Shown: positions 26,214 through 35,398, numbered from the stretch's first letter. The stretch is 64,000 nt of DNA from an uncultured Prevotellaceae bacterium (GCA_947166905.1 CAMVFZ010000004.1:90899-154898), one strand, 5' to 3'. Notes: generated from the letters alone by a model not told the origin. Program-made: numbers and translations.

Positions 26214-28367
26214 TTAGTCTTCGTCCTTCTCCTGAGCAGCGTACTCTGCAAGAAGCTTGGTCTGTACGTCTGCGGGAACAGGCTGGTACTCTGCGAACTT
26301 CATTGTGAAGGTAGCAGCACCACCGGTGATTGAGCTCAGGGTTGTGGAGTAGCGGTAAAGCTCTGCGAGCGGAACGCGTGCGTGAAGCACGGTGAAGCCC
26401 TTCTCCATATCCTGGTTGATAATCATACCACGACGGCCGTTGAGGTCACTCATACAAGGACCTACATAGTCGTTAGGGGTAAGGATATCTACATCATAGA
26501 TAGGCTCAAGGATCTTAGGACCGGCGTTGCGGAATGCCTCTTTGAAGGCGTTACGACCAGCGATGATGAAGGCGATTTCCTTAGAGTCTACCGGGTGCAT
26601 CTTACCATCGTATACGTATACGCGGATGTCGCGGGCGTATGAACCGGTAAGAGGGCCTTCCTCCATCTTGCTCTTGATACCCTTGAGGATAGCGGGCATG
26701 AAGCCAAGGTCGATGGAACCACCGACTACGCAGTTGTAGAACTCAAGTTTACCACCCCACTCGAGCTCGGAAATATCCTGGCTCTTGAAGTTGAATACGG
26801 TGTCTTTGCCGTCGATCTTGAAGTTCTTGGGAGCCTCCTGACCCTCTACGTAAGGGCAAACGAGAAGGTGAACCTCTCCGAACTGACCTGCACCACCGGA
26901 CTGTTTCTTGTGACGATACTGTGCGGTAGCGATCTTGGTAATGGTCTCACGGTAAGGAACCTTCGGAGCAAAGAGCTCTATCTGAAGCTTGAACTCGTTG
27001 TTGATTCTCCACTTAACAAGGTTGATGTGCTGCTCACCCATACCGCAAAGGATGGTCTGACGCAGCTCCTTGGAATACTCTACGGTAATGGTAGGATCCT
27101 GAGCGGCGATCTTGTTAAGAGCGTCGCCAACCTTGGCCTCGTCGTTCTTGTCAACAGCCTTGACAGCGCAACGATACTTGGCATCGGGGAATACCATGTG
27201 GCAAATAGCCTCCTGGCCTGCGGCGGCAAGGGTAACGTCGGTTTTGCCGGCCTTGAGCTTCATGGTACAGCCGATATCACCGGCGCCGATGGTAGCTACC
27301 TTCTCTTTCTTTGCACCTGCAACAGCGTAGATAGCGGAAAGACGCTCGCCGTTACCGGTCTCAGGGTTAACAAGGTCTGCACCCTCCTGGAGCACACCGC
27401 TCATTACCTTGAAGTAAGAAACCTCACCAAGGTGCTGCTCTACTGCAGTCTTGTAGATGAAGATGCTCACAGGGCCCTTAGCATCGCATTTGAGCTCGCC
27501 ACCATCTACGGTCTTCTGTGAAGTACCTTCCGGTGAAGGAGCTACGTTGATAAGGATCTCCATGAGGCGTTTTACGCCGATGTCATTCTTTGCAGAGAGG
27601 CAGAGAACAGGGATAACCTCGCCCTTCTTGAAGCCTGCGGCAAGACCCTGGCGGATCTCGTCGTTAGAAAGCTCCATGGTGTCGAAGAATTTCTCCATCA
27701 GGGCGTCGTCGCCCTCAGCTGCCTTCTCCATGAGCTCCTGATGCAGCTCTTCAGCCTCGTCGGCATGATCTGCAGGGATCTCAAGCTCTTCGCGGGTGCC
27801 GTTGGCATCCTTGAACTTATAATATTTCTGTGAAAGAACGTCGATAAAACCGTTGAAGTCCGGGCCGATACCTACAGGAATCTGTACAAACACTGCCTTC
27901 TTGCCGAAAGCCTCCTGGATAGAAGTGCGGCAAAGATCCCAGTTTGCCTTCTCGTGATCAAGCTGGTTTACAGCGATCATGAAAGGAACCTTGTACTGAT
28001 CTGCGTAACGGGCAAAAATCTCGCTTCCAACCTCTACGCCCTGCTGGCCGTTGAGAACGAGTACGCTGCTTTCGCATACCTTGAAAGCGGCCAGTGCGCC
28101 ACCGCTGAAATCATCGGAACCGGGAGCGTCGATAAAGTTGATTTTGGTATTCAGATACTCTGCATACAGAGGGGTGGAATACACAGACTTCTGGTTGGTC
28201 TGCTCGAATTCAGTGTTATCCGAAACGGTATTCTTGCCTTCTACAGTACCCCTGCGGTCGATAACTTTGCCCTCGAAAAGCATGGCCTCTGCGAGGGTAG
28301 TCTTACCAGACTTGGAGCTTCCCAGCAAAACAACGTTGCGGATGTCTTTTGTGGAATAAGATTTCAT
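26214..28367 (-). CDS. EF-G paralogue (EF-G2 type) with a degenerate GTPase centre
   Basis: A 717-residue five-domain translation factor. The P-loop is GSSKSGKT (16-23). The G3 motif reads DAPGSDDF (80-87) where canonical EF-G has DTPGHVDF, so the catalytic His is Ser84. The switch I RGIT motif is not recognisable, and G4 is NQLD instead of NKMD. Domains II-V are intact, including the domain IV GGAGQFGEVHL region. Established knowledge: a second EF-G of Bacteroides supports translocation without GTP hydrolysis and matters under starvation and gut colonisation. I infer the same role here. The canonical fusA should lie elsewhere in the genome. Confidence 0.85.
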   Translation of the reverse strand: MKSYSTKDIRNVVLLGSSKSGKTTLAEAMLFEGKVIDRRGTVEGKNTVSDNTEFEQTNQKSVYSTPLYAEYLNTKINFIDAPGSDDFSGGALAAFKVCESSVLVLNGQQGVEVGSEIFARYADQYKVPFMIAVNQLDHEKANWDLCRTSIQEAFGKKAVFVQIPVGIGPDFNGFIDVLSQKYYKFKDANGTREELEIPADHADEAEELHQELMEKAAEGDDALMEKFFDTMELSNDEIRQGLAAGFKKGEVIPVLCLSAKNDIGVKRLMEILINVAPSPEGTSQKTVDGGELKCDAKGPVSIFIYKTAVEQHLGEVSYFKVMSGVLQEGADLVNPETGNGERLSAIYAVAGAKKEKVATIGAGDIGCTMKLKAGKTDVTLAAAGQEAICHMVFPDAKYRCAVKAVDKNDEAKVGDALNKIAAQDPTITVEYSKELRQTILCGMGEQHINLVKWRINNEFKLQIELFAPKVPYRETITKIATAQYRHKKQSGGAGQFGEVHLLVCPYVEGQEAPKNFKIDGKDTVFNFKSQDISELEWGGKLEFYNCVVGGSIDLGFMPAILKGIKSKMEEGPLTGSYARDIRVYVYDGKMHPVDSKEIAFIIAGRNAFKEAFRNAGPKILEPIYDVDILTPNDYVGPCMSDLNGRRGMIINQDMEKGFTVLHARVPLAELYRYSTTLSSITGGAATFTMKFAEYQPVPADVQTKLLAEYAAQEKDED

Positions 28368-28429
28368 TTTGTGTTATATTAAATTATTATTTCCAACGAC
28401 AAAAGTGTTAGCCCGCAAATCTAATAATT

Positions 28430-28687
28430 TTATTGTGCATTACCAACATTAAGGCCGTATTTCTTTTTTATATAAGAAATGTAGTCCTTTTTCATCAGAA
28501 ACATAAGTTCTTTCCCGCTATGGCCGATGCTTTCCTGAAGCGAGGCGTCCAGCTCATCCGGCTCCACTTCCAACAATTTGCATACGGTACGGAAATCCAG
28601 AGCCGGGCAAAGATAGATGTGGTCTTCGTTGACCATTTTCAGAAACTTCTGGGTTTTTGAGGCAAGAGTATCGTCTTTCATTTTCAT
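28430..28687 (-). CDS. Small protein with an AraC-like half helix-turn-helix
   Basis: An 85-residue protein starting MKMKDD (ATG 28687; a further ATG at 28681 is possible, and an in-frame GTG at 28705). The centre reads YLCPALDFRTVCKLLEVEPDELDA, close to the first helix-turn-helix of AraC regulators, but the second HTH that AraC proteins need is absent. It could be a stand-alone DNA-binding or adaptor protein, or a remnant. It has its own region upstream, divergent from the XRE gene at 28909. Coding is supported by composition and a plausible start only. Confidence 0.5.
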   Translation of the reverse strand: MKMKDDTLASKTQKFLKMVNEDHIYLCPALDFRTVCKLLEVEPDELDASLQESIGHSGKELMFLMKKDYISYIKKKYGLNVGNAQ

Positions 28688-28877
28688 TGACTTTTTAAAT
28701 TCCACAACGAAATTGGCGCTTTCATTTTATGTATGCAATAGCCACGAGGCCGATAGTGTCATTTCCCGCAAAAATTTTGTTAAATTTTAATGAAATTTTT
28801 ACGAATCTTATGATTTTTGACAAGTTATTTTATGCAATGCACAGAAATACTTGTCATTAAAATTCGTTTTTGACCAA

Positions 28878-28885
28878 TAATTTTG
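28878..28885 (+). promoter_or_regulatory. -7 element for the XRE regulator
   Basis: TAATTTTG fits TAnnTTTG and lies 23 bp before ATG 28909, in a strongly AT-rich 200-bp divergent region. A TTG at 28851 is slightly too far for an ideal -33 element. Confidence 0.5.
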
Positions 28886-28908
28886 TACAGTTGTAAATAA
28901 CTGTCAAA

Positions 28909-29331
28909 ATGGCCAGTTCTTTAGACCCGCAAATTAAAGCAAACCTTATCAGGTTTAGGAATAACTGCAAGCTTACCCAGACCGATCTGGCAGACCTGGT
29001 CGGAATCAGCAGGAATACATACCGGAGCATAGAAGTCGGGGAGACAGGCCTTGTGCACAAAGCACTGGATAAGATTGCAAAGCGACTGGGCGTTTCCGTA
29101 GAAAGCCTGATTCTGGGATATAATCCACTGGATATCAACACTGATCCGCGTCTCGCAAAATTCAAAAAGGATATATCTCTACAGCAAAAGAAGGAACGGG
29201 AAATGGACCACAAGGAAATGGACCGCCTTTTGGCAGAGAACTATGAGCTTAAGGAAAAGGTAGCTATGCAGAAGCAAATAATAGAGGCCAAAGACCAGCT
29301 CATAGAATACCTCAAAAATCAAAAAGGGTAA
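28909..29331 (+). CDS. XRE-family transcriptional regulator with C-terminal coiled coil
   Basis: A 140-residue protein. Residues 10-68 form a Cro/C1-type helix-turn-helix (LTQTDLADLVGISRNTYRSIE is its core, positions about 28970-29035). Residues 85-140 are a charged helix with heptads of Leu and Ile (RLLAENYELKEKV), likely a dimerising coiled coil. It probably regulates itself or the divergent small gene. A terminator overlaps its 3' end, so it is monocistronic. No toxin partner adjoins it. Confidence 0.82.
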   Translation: MASSLDPQIKANLIRFRNNCKLTQTDLADLVGISRNTYRSIEVGETGLVHKALDKIAKRLGVSVESLILGYNPLDINTDPRLAKFKKDISLQQKKEREMDHKEMDRLLAENYELKEKVAMQKQIIEAKDQLIEYLKNQKG

Positions 29332-29353
29332 AAAATAAGCCCTTTATTTTTTT
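29323..29353 (+). terminator. Rho-independent terminator of the XRE gene
   Basis: AAAGGG and CCCTTT pair across an 11-nt loop that includes the stop codon region, followed by ATTTTTTTA. Confidence 0.65.
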
Positions 29354-29407
29354 ATCATAAAAACAGTTTCTATCTTAGCAATCCGATACTGTAAGCAGCA
29401 TTGCGGA

Positions 29408-30034
29408 ATGCAAAAGAAGGGAATATCTCTATTGTCGTCCATGACGGCCGATCTGATAGAGGCCGGGCTTGATGAAGCCGGGCGCGGACCGCTTGCCGGA
29501 CCGGTATTCGCGGCGGCGGTCATACTGCCAAGGGATTTCTACCACCCCTTGCTGAACGACTCAAAGCAGATGTCAGAGAAAGCCAGGGACACGCTGCGCC
29601 CAATAATCGAAAGCGAGGCTATAAGCTGGGCGGTGGAAGCCGTCGGCCCGGAAGAGATAGACGAACTCAATATTCTGGGGGCATCGATTACCGGCATGCA
29701 GCGCGCGGTAAAAAGGCTGGCGGTTAAACCGCAATTGTTGCTTGTAGACGGCAACAAGTTCCGCCCCTTCGACGGTTATGCATATAAAACCGTGGTTCAC
29801 GGGGACGCAACCTATGCAAGCATCGCGGCGGCATCGGTATTGGCAAAGACCTGGAGGGACGAGTATATGCGGCAGCTGGCCAAAGAGTTCCCCCAATATG
29901 GCTGGGACCGCAACATGGGATACCCTACCCATGAGCACATAGAGGCCATTAAGGCCTTCGGGATGACACCTTACCACAGGAAGTCGTTCCATCCAAAGGA
30001 ATTGGAACCAACGTTGTTTGATCAATTAGTATAA
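29408..30034 (+). CDS. rnhB: Ribonuclease HII
   Basis: A 208-residue type 2 RNase H that nicks RNA-DNA hybrids and removes misincorporated ribonucleotides. The signature [14 protein letters not shown] gives catalytic Asp22 and Glu23; LLVDGNKF near residue 115 supplies the third Asp, and KTWRDEYM near residue 150 the fourth acidic region. ATG 29408 is used, although the family core begins about 12 residues later, so ATG 29441 is an alternative. The S46 peptidase gene begins 3 bp after the stop. Confidence 0.94.
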   Translation: MQKKGISLLSSMTADLIEAGLDEAGRGPLAGPVFAAAVILPRDFYHPLLNDSKQMSEKARDTLRPIIESEAISWAVEAVGPEEIDELNILGASITGMQRAVKRLAVKPQLLLVDGNKFRPFDGYAYKTVVHGDATYASIAAASVLAKTWRDEYMRQLAKEFPQYGWDRNMGYPTHEHIEAIKAFGMTPYHRKSFHPKELEPTLFDQLV

Positions 30035-30037
30035 GAT

Positions 30038-32185
30038 ATGAAAAAGATTTTTCTTTCTATCGCCGCTGCGCTGATCGTAGGCACATCGGCAATCGCAGAT
30101 GAAGGAATGTGGATGCTTCCTCTCCTTCAGAAAATGAACATCAAAACCATGAAGGCAATGGGCTGCAAACTGTCTGCAGAGGACATTTACAGCATCAACC
30201 ATTCTTCACTTAAAGACGCTATAGTCCATTTTGGCGGCGGTTGCACCGGAGAGGTTATCTCTGACCAGGGACTTCTGGTTACCAACCACCACTGCGGATA
30301 CAGCAATATCCAGAAGCTCTCTACCCCGGAGCACAACTATCTTGAGGACGGATACTGGGCAATGAACCTGAGCGAGGAGCTCCCCGCCGCTGGTCTTACC
30401 GTTACCTTCCTTGAGAGCATGACAGAGGTTACTTCCATTTTGAACAAGGCCTATGAGTCTGCCCTGGAGCTCACCCAGGACGAGGAAGCCGCAGAGAAGG
30501 CTCGCAAGAATGCAGAGGATGAGCTTATTGGCAAAGCTGTGGCCGACCACCCCAACTGCAAGGCCCAGGTTACAAGCTTCTACAACACAAACGTGTTCTA
30601 TCTTATTGTGTATAAGACATATAAGGATATCCGTTTTGTAGGCGCTCCCCCGGCATCAGTAGGTAAGTTCGGCGGCGAGACCGACAACTGGATGTGGCCC
30701 CGTCACACCGGAGACTTCTCTATGTTCCGTATCTACGCCGGCCCTGACAACGAGCCTGCAGATTATTCAGAGAACAACGTTCCCTACCGTCCTAAAAAGA
30801 GCCTCAAGATTTCTTTGAAGGGCGTTAAGGAGGGTGATTTCTCCTTCATCATGGGCTACCCCGGACGTACACAGCGCTTCCAGACCGCTGCCCAGCTTCA
30901 GAATATGATCGACGAGTACATGGTTTCCGTAGGTGCCCGTACCGCCCGTCAGGAAGTTATGTGGGAAGGCATGGAGTCCGATCCTACCATCCGCCTGCAG
31001 TATGCAGACAAATATGCCAGCAGCGCAAATGGCTGGAAGAAGTGGCAGGGAGAGAAGCTTGCCTTCGAGAAACTGAACATCATCGGCCGCGAAAAAGAGA
31101 AAGAGCAGGCTTTCATGGCCTGGGTTAACCAGGATCCGGAGCGCGTAAGGAAATACGGTAGCGCCCTTGAAGATATCGAAAGGATCGAAAACCTTTCTGC
31201 AAAGCCTTCCAAAGAGATGACGCTTCTTATTGAGAGCATATACAGCATTGGTACCAACAATGTTTACAGCCGCTTCATGCGCGTTTACAGCAGGGGAATC
31301 CGCAAGAATCCCGCCGATTCTGCCAATATAATTAAGAATGCCGCAGAGACCGCTAAGGCTGCTTTCAAGGACGTCAACATCCCTCTGGAGAAGAAGATGG
31401 CAAAGCGCATGCTTAACTACTACAGGGAGAATGCAGATACATCGGCATACCTGAATGGTATCGGTGATTTTGCAACCATGGATATCGACAAGTATGTAGA
31501 GGATCTGTTCGACAACAGCGTCTTCGCTTCTGCAGAAAAGCTTGACCAGCTTGCGCAGAACCCCAACTTTGATGTGGTTAAAAACGACCCTGAGACCAAG
31601 CTTTACGAGGACTTCCTGAAGATTTACATGAAGAAGGCCCAGTATGCCACACTTGACCACGAGGCAGAGGCCAAGGCTTCCAAGGACTTTGCCGCAGGTA
31701 TCCTTGAGTGGGAGGCAGGCAAGCCTTCATATCCGGATGCAAACTCTACCATGCGTCTTACCTATGGCAAGGTTGGTGGTTATTCTCCCAAGAACGGTAT
31801 GTGGTGCAACTACTACACCACCATTGACGGTGTGATGGAGAAGGAAGATCCGAACAACTACGAGTTCATCGTTCCGGCAAGGCTCAAAGAGCTCTGGAAG
31901 GCCAAGGATTATGGTCAGTATGCCGATGCTACCGGCAACCTGCCTACCTGCTTCCTTACCAACAATGACATTACCGGCGGTAACTCCGGCAGCCCTGTCC
32001 TGAACGCCAAGGGCGAGCTTATTGGTCTTGCATTCGACGGCAACTGGGAGTCTATGTCCAGCGACGTTATGTTCGAGCCCGACCTCCAGAGGTGCATCTG
32101 CGTAGATATCCGCTACGTGCTGTTCATGATGGACAAGTATGGCAAGGCCGGCTGGCTGCTTAAAGAAATGAATATCGTTAAATAA
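30038..32185 (+). CDS. S46-family dipeptidyl-peptidase, DPP7-like
   Basis: A 715-residue exported serine peptidase with a signal peptide of about 20 residues. Catalytic triad: His85 in TNHHC, Asp226 in RHTGDFS and Ser650 in GGNSGSP. Eighteen residues after Ser650 is Gly668 in FDGNWE; at the equivalent site DPP7 has Gly and DPP11 has Arg, so a preference for hydrophobic P1 residues is likely. S46 enzymes release dipeptides in the periplasm of asaccharolytic and other Bacteroidales. It is coupled to the Mrp gene by TAATG and follows rnhB by 3 bp. Confidence 0.92.
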   Translation: MKKIFLSIAAALIVGTSAIADEGMWMLPLLQKMNIKTMKAMGCKLSAEDIYSINHSSLKDAIVHFGGGCTGEVISDQGLLVTNHHCGYSNIQKLSTPEHNYLEDGYWAMNLSEELPAAGLTVTFLESMTEVTSILNKAYESALELTQDEEAAEKARKNAEDELIGKAVADHPNCKAQVTSFYNTNVFYLIVYKTYKDIRFVGAPPASVGKFGGETDNWMWPRHTGDFSMFRIYAGPDNEPADYSENNVPYRPKKSLKISLKGVKEGDFSFIMGYPGRTQRFQTAAQLQNMIDEYMVSVGARTARQEVMWEGMESDPTIRLQYADKYASSANGWKKWQGEKLAFEKLNIIGREKEKEQAFMAWVNQDPERVRKYGSALEDIERIENLSAKPSKEMTLLIESIYSIGTNNVYSRFMRVYSRGIRKNPADSANIIKNAAETAKAAFKDVNIPLEKKMAKRMLNYYRENADTSAYLNGIGDFATMDIDKYVEDLFDNSVFASAEKLDQLAQNPNFDVVKNDPETKLYEDFLKIYMKKAQYATLDHEAEAKASKDFAAGILEWEAGKPSYPDANSTMRLTYGKVGGYSPKNGMWCNYYTTIDGVMEKEDPNNYEFIVPARLKELWKAKDYGQYADATGNLPTCFLTNNDITGGNSGSPVLNAKGELIGLAFDGNWESMSSDVMFEPDLQRCICVDIRYVLFMMDKYGKAGWLLKEMNIVK

Positions 32186-33246
32186 TGGATATACTTGAGA
32201 TACTGAAGACCGTCCAGCATCCCGGCAAAGGCGACAAAAACCTCGTCGAGCTGGGGATGGTGGGCGCCGTGAGAGAAGAGCCGGGAAAGGTGGCCGTTGA
32301 GCTGCTTTTCCCGAAGACTCGCGACCCTCTTGCAGAGTACTTGATTGGTAGCGTACGTGCGGCTTTGTACCGCGCGCTCCCTGCCGGAACAGAGATTGAC
32401 GTAACTTCCAAAGTGCAGGCCGATCCCAAACCTAAGAAGCCGAACATCAACGATTTGACGCTGGACGAGCTAAACAACGTACGCCACATCGTCGGCGTCG
32501 CTTCCGGCAAGGGCGGAGTGGGCAAATCTACCGTTGCCGTAAACCTGGCCGTATCCCTGGCCCGCCTTGGTTACAAGGTTGGCTTGGCCGATGCCGATGT
32601 TTACGGACCTTCGGTGCCCATTATGACGGCCACGGAGGGCGCAGTGCCGGAGGCTATTGAAGAGGACGGCAAGACCGTCATCCTTCCTATAGAGAAATAT
32701 GGAGTCAAGTGGATGTCCATCGGCTACTTTGCCCAGGCCGGACAGGCGCTTATCTGGCGCGGCCCCATGGCCTGCAACGCGCTTAAGCAGATGATTCTGC
32801 AGGTGCGCTGGGGAGTTCTGGACTTCCTGCTCATAGACATGCCTCCGGGAACCGGAGATATTCACATCAGCCTGATTAACGACATCCCCATGGAGGGCGC
32901 GGTAATAGTTACCACACCCCAGGCTGTCGCTCTGGCCGATGTTGAAAAGGGCGTGGACATGTTCCGCAACGAAAAAGTTCACAGACGTATCTTCGGCCTT
33001 GTAGAAAACATGGCCTGGTTTACGCCGGAAGAGCTTCCGCAGAACAAGTACTACATTTTTGGACGCGAAGGCGGCGTCAAGATGGCCGCCCGCTTCGATA
33101 TGCCGCTGCTTGGTCAGATTCCTATCGTCCAGAGTATCAGGGAATGCGGAGATGCCGGCGAACCTGCCGCCCTGTCTTCCCGCCCGGACGCCCTGGCCTT
33201 CCTGGACCTTGCCAAGCGCCTGGCCGCCGAAGCCGAAACCGAATAA
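32185..33246 (+). CDS. Mrp/NBP35-type ATPase, putative Fe-S carrier
   Basis: A 353-residue protein. Residues 1-95 form a MIP18/DUF59-like domain, followed by a deviant Walker A SGKGGVGKS (107-115), the Walker B/switch DMPPGTGD near residue 220 and a C-terminal GREGG. These ATPases carry or insert iron-sulfur clusters. Most ApbC/Mrp proteins have a CxxC after VENM; here the stretch VENMAWFTPEELPQ lacks both cysteines, a variant I believe is common in Bacteroidota. The start codon overlaps the S46 stop by one base, and a terminator follows. Confidence 0.9.
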   Translation: MDILEILKTVQHPGKGDKNLVELGMVGAVREEPGKVAVELLFPKTRDPLAEYLIGSVRAALYRALPAGTEIDVTSKVQADPKPKKPNINDLTLDELNNVRHIVGVASGKGGVGKSTVAVNLAVSLARLGYKVGLADADVYGPSVPIMTATEGAVPEAIEEDGKTVILPIEKYGVKWMSIGYFAQAGQALIWRGPMACNALKQMILQVRWGVLDFLLIDMPPGTGDIHISLINDIPMEGAVIVTTPQAVALADVEKGVDMFRNEKVHRRIFGLVENMAWFTPEELPQNKYYIFGREGGVKMAARFDMPLLGQIPIVQSIRECGDAGEPAALSSRPDALAFLDLAKRLAAEAETE

Positions 33247-33249
33247 AAA

Positions 33250-33276
33250 AGTCACCCGCTCCGGGTGACTTTTTTT
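33250..33276. terminator. Strong bidirectional terminator
   Basis: AGTCACCCG and CGGGTGACT form a 9-bp stem with a CTC loop, preceded by an A-run and followed by seven Ts, between the converging Mrp and CDF genes. Confidence 0.9.
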
Positions 33277-34165
33277 AATGGTCTTTCAGCGGCTCCATGT
33301 GAATGGTTACCAGGGTGTTGCGACCAAAGCGGTCGCGGAGCCGGGCCTCTATGGCAGAGACTATTTCGTGGGCTTCTTTTAGCGACATGCTGCCGCTAAG
33401 GCGCACGTGAGCCTCTATGGCAATGCGGTTGCCGATGCGGCGCGTGCGCAGGTTGTGCGGCTGGCAAACTTCCGGCAGGCTGCAGATTATTGACTCAATT
33501 TCTTTCTCGGTTTCTTCAGGGAGCGAACTGTCTGTGAGCTCCCAGGTGCTGCCTTTCAGCAAGTCCCAGGCTACTTTTACCAGCATGGCGCCTACCATAA
33601 TCGAGGCCAGCGGATCAAGTACGGCCCACCTGTCCCCAAGCAGAATCGCTCCGCCGATACCAATGGCTGCGCCGATGGAAGAAAGGGCGTCGCTGCGGTG
33701 ATGCCAGGCGTTGGCAACCACGGCCGGGGAATTCTCTTTCCGGCCTGCCCGCAGGGTGTATCGGAAAAGAAACTCCTTAACGGCGATAGACAAAATCGCA
33801 GCCCACAGGGCAAGCATGCCGGGCATTTCAAGGTCTTCGCCCTGTAACCATCGCCTAAACTTCAAAATACCGGAAACTATAATGCCGATGGCGGCCACAA
33901 CCAGCGCCAGGGCAACGAACATCGTCGCCAGAGTCTCGAATTTACCGTGCCCGTAGTCGTGATCTGAATCCTGCGGCTTTGCGCCGATGCGGACAAACAC
34001 CAGAACTATAATATCGGTAATAAAATCCGACAGCGAATGAACGGCGTCGGCCACCATTGCGGAACTGTGTCCCACTATGCCGGCCACAAACTTGAACGTG
34101 AGCAGCACCAGATTCCCGATGCTACCCACTAAAGTTACTTTTGTGAGCTCCTGTTCGCGTGTCAT
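33275..34165 (-). CDS. Cation diffusion facilitator (CDF) transporter
   Basis: A 296-residue inner-membrane exporter of divalent metal with six predicted helices in the first 210 residues and a cytoplasmic ferredoxin-like C-terminal domain. The transport site is seen as DAVHSLSD in helix 2 (His43, Asp47) and HHRSDALSS in helix 5, the two-His two-Asp set typical of zinc or cobalt/zinc transporters. The cytoplasmic His-Asp loop HDYGHGKFE follows helix 2. The start lies directly after a TAAATTTG box, so the mRNA should be almost leaderless. Confidence 0.93.
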   Translation of the reverse strand: MTREQELTKVTLVGSIGNLVLLTFKFVAGIVGHSSAMVADAVHSLSDFITDIIVLVFVRIGAKPQDSDHDYGHGKFETLATMFVALALVVAAIGIIVSGILKFRRWLQGEDLEMPGMLALWAAILSIAVKEFLFRYTLRAGRKENSPAVVANAWHHRSDALSSIGAAIGIGGAILLGDRWAVLDPLASIMVGAMLVKVAWDLLKGSTWELTDSSLPEETEKEIESIICSLPEVCQPHNLRTRRIGNRIAIEAHVRLSGSMSLKEAHEIVSAIEARLRDRFGRNTLVTIHMEPLKDH

Positions 34166-34169
34166 ATCA

Positions 34170-34186
34170 CAAATTTACTAACTTTG
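34170..34186. promoter_or_regulatory. Back-to-back divergent -7 elements
   Basis: TAAATTTG on the minus strand (34177-34170, for the CDF gene) and TAACTTTG on the plus strand (34179-34186, for the lipoprotein) are one base apart. Two polymerases could not occupy both at once. Confidence 0.55.
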
Positions 34187-34208
34187 TAAATAACATATAC
34201 TGATGACC

Positions 34209-35381
34209 ATGAAAAAGATTGCATCCTTACTGTTTCTGCTGTCGGCGCTGATTGCCTGCCATAATAAACCCGCCGCAACTGAACCCGGTTATATAGTCCA
34301 GGTGTCGCTCGGCGGCTGGCATACGCCTGATTATACGGCAGAGCAGATAATCGGCCGCATAGATACGGTCAGCAGCATTATACCGGTGAAAAAGGTTATC
34401 ATCGGCTGGAGTCTTGACAAAGAGATTTATAAAAAGGTCGGGGAGTTCCTGCATTCAAGGAATATCAAGATGCTGTTTTGGCTGCCGGTGTTCGCAGAGA
34501 CGGAGGAGATGTGCAAAAGCAGTCTTGCCGTAGACCTCTGGGGCAACGTTCCGGCCAATTATGACCTGACTGCCGGCGAGGGCTTCAGCTTCAACTGTCC
34601 GTCGGATCCGGGGAATGCGGCCAACGTCATTGCCATATACGACAATAACTTCAGCGACTGCGGTTTTGACGGCGTGTTTATGGACCGCATTCGCAACCAG
34701 TCCTTTGTAAGCGGTGTTGGCGGAGTGCTCAATTGCGGCTGCCCCCTTTGCGTAGAGAAGTTTAAGGCGGAAGGCGTTGATTTAGAGTTGGTTAAGGCCG
34801 ATGCTGCTGAAAAGGGAGACGGCTTCTTCTCCGTCACCGGCTATACTCCGGCCGACGGCTTCATGTTCGCCGACTCCGTTGCCGCCGCATTTTTCAAGGC
34901 CAAGGGCCATATAGTCAGCGGCGCCGTTGCAGCCATCGCCGACAGCCTCCGCAGCCGCGGTCTGGAGGTTGGCATGGACCTGTACGCCCCGTTCATGGCA
35001 ACGTTCGTCGGCCAGGATTACGAGGTTCTTGCAGCGCACGCAGACTTTATCAAGCCAATGCTCTATCGGCAAACCTTTGCCCCTGCGGGGATGGGTTTTG
35101 AATATGATTTGCTAAAGAAGGCTGTCCCCGGGGCCGATGGTTACCCTGAATTTGCAATGGACCTTGCGTTTCTTAATTCCCAGCTCGAGGCCATGGAGCC
35201 TTATGCCTGCGGCAAATATCCCGGCATAGAAATAAATTACCGGAAAGGCGTTGCAGAGACCTCTCCGGAATATGTAAAGGAATCCTTAAATGCTGTAACA
35301 AGTCATGGCTTCGACGGCGCTGTTCTCTCCTGGAACATCATGGAAGCCCCCCTGGCCCACCTCGATTGTCTGAAGAAGTAA
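34209..35381 (+). CDS. Lipoprotein with glycosidase-like TIM barrel
   Basis: A 390-residue lipoprotein: signal peptide ending ALIAC, Cys17 lipidated (start ATG 34209; ATG 34203 also possible). The mature protein reads as a (beta/alpha)8 barrel with strand-like KMLFWLPVF, GFDGVFMDRIRN and GFDGAVLSWNI; the FDGVFMDR element resembles the catalytic-strand ends of GHL-type putative glycoside hydrolases. Two Cys pairs (NCGCPLC) may bind metal or form disulfides. No family is certain. The alpha/beta hydrolase follows after 17 bp and a DUF4838 enzyme after that, suggesting a carbohydrate-related group. Confidence 0.62.
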   Translation: MKKIASLLFLLSALIACHNKPAATEPGYIVQVSLGGWHTPDYTAEQIIGRIDTVSSIIPVKKVIIGWSLDKEIYKKVGEFLHSRNIKMLFWLPVFAETEEMCKSSLAVDLWGNVPANYDLTAGEGFSFNCPSDPGNAANVIAIYDNNFSDCGFDGVFMDRIRNQSFVSGVGGVLNCGCPLCVEKFKAEGVDLELVKADAAEKGDGFFSVTGYTPADGFMFADSVAAAFFKAKGHIVSGAVAAIADSLRSRGLEVGMDLYAPFMATFVGQDYEVLAAHADFIKPMLYRQTFAPAGMGFEYDLLKKAVPGADGYPEFAMDLAFLNSQLEAMEPYACGKYPGIEINYRKGVAETSPEYVKESLNAVTSHGFDGAVLSWNIMEAPLAHLDCLKK

Positions 35382-35398
35382 CATTAAACAAAAGAAAA

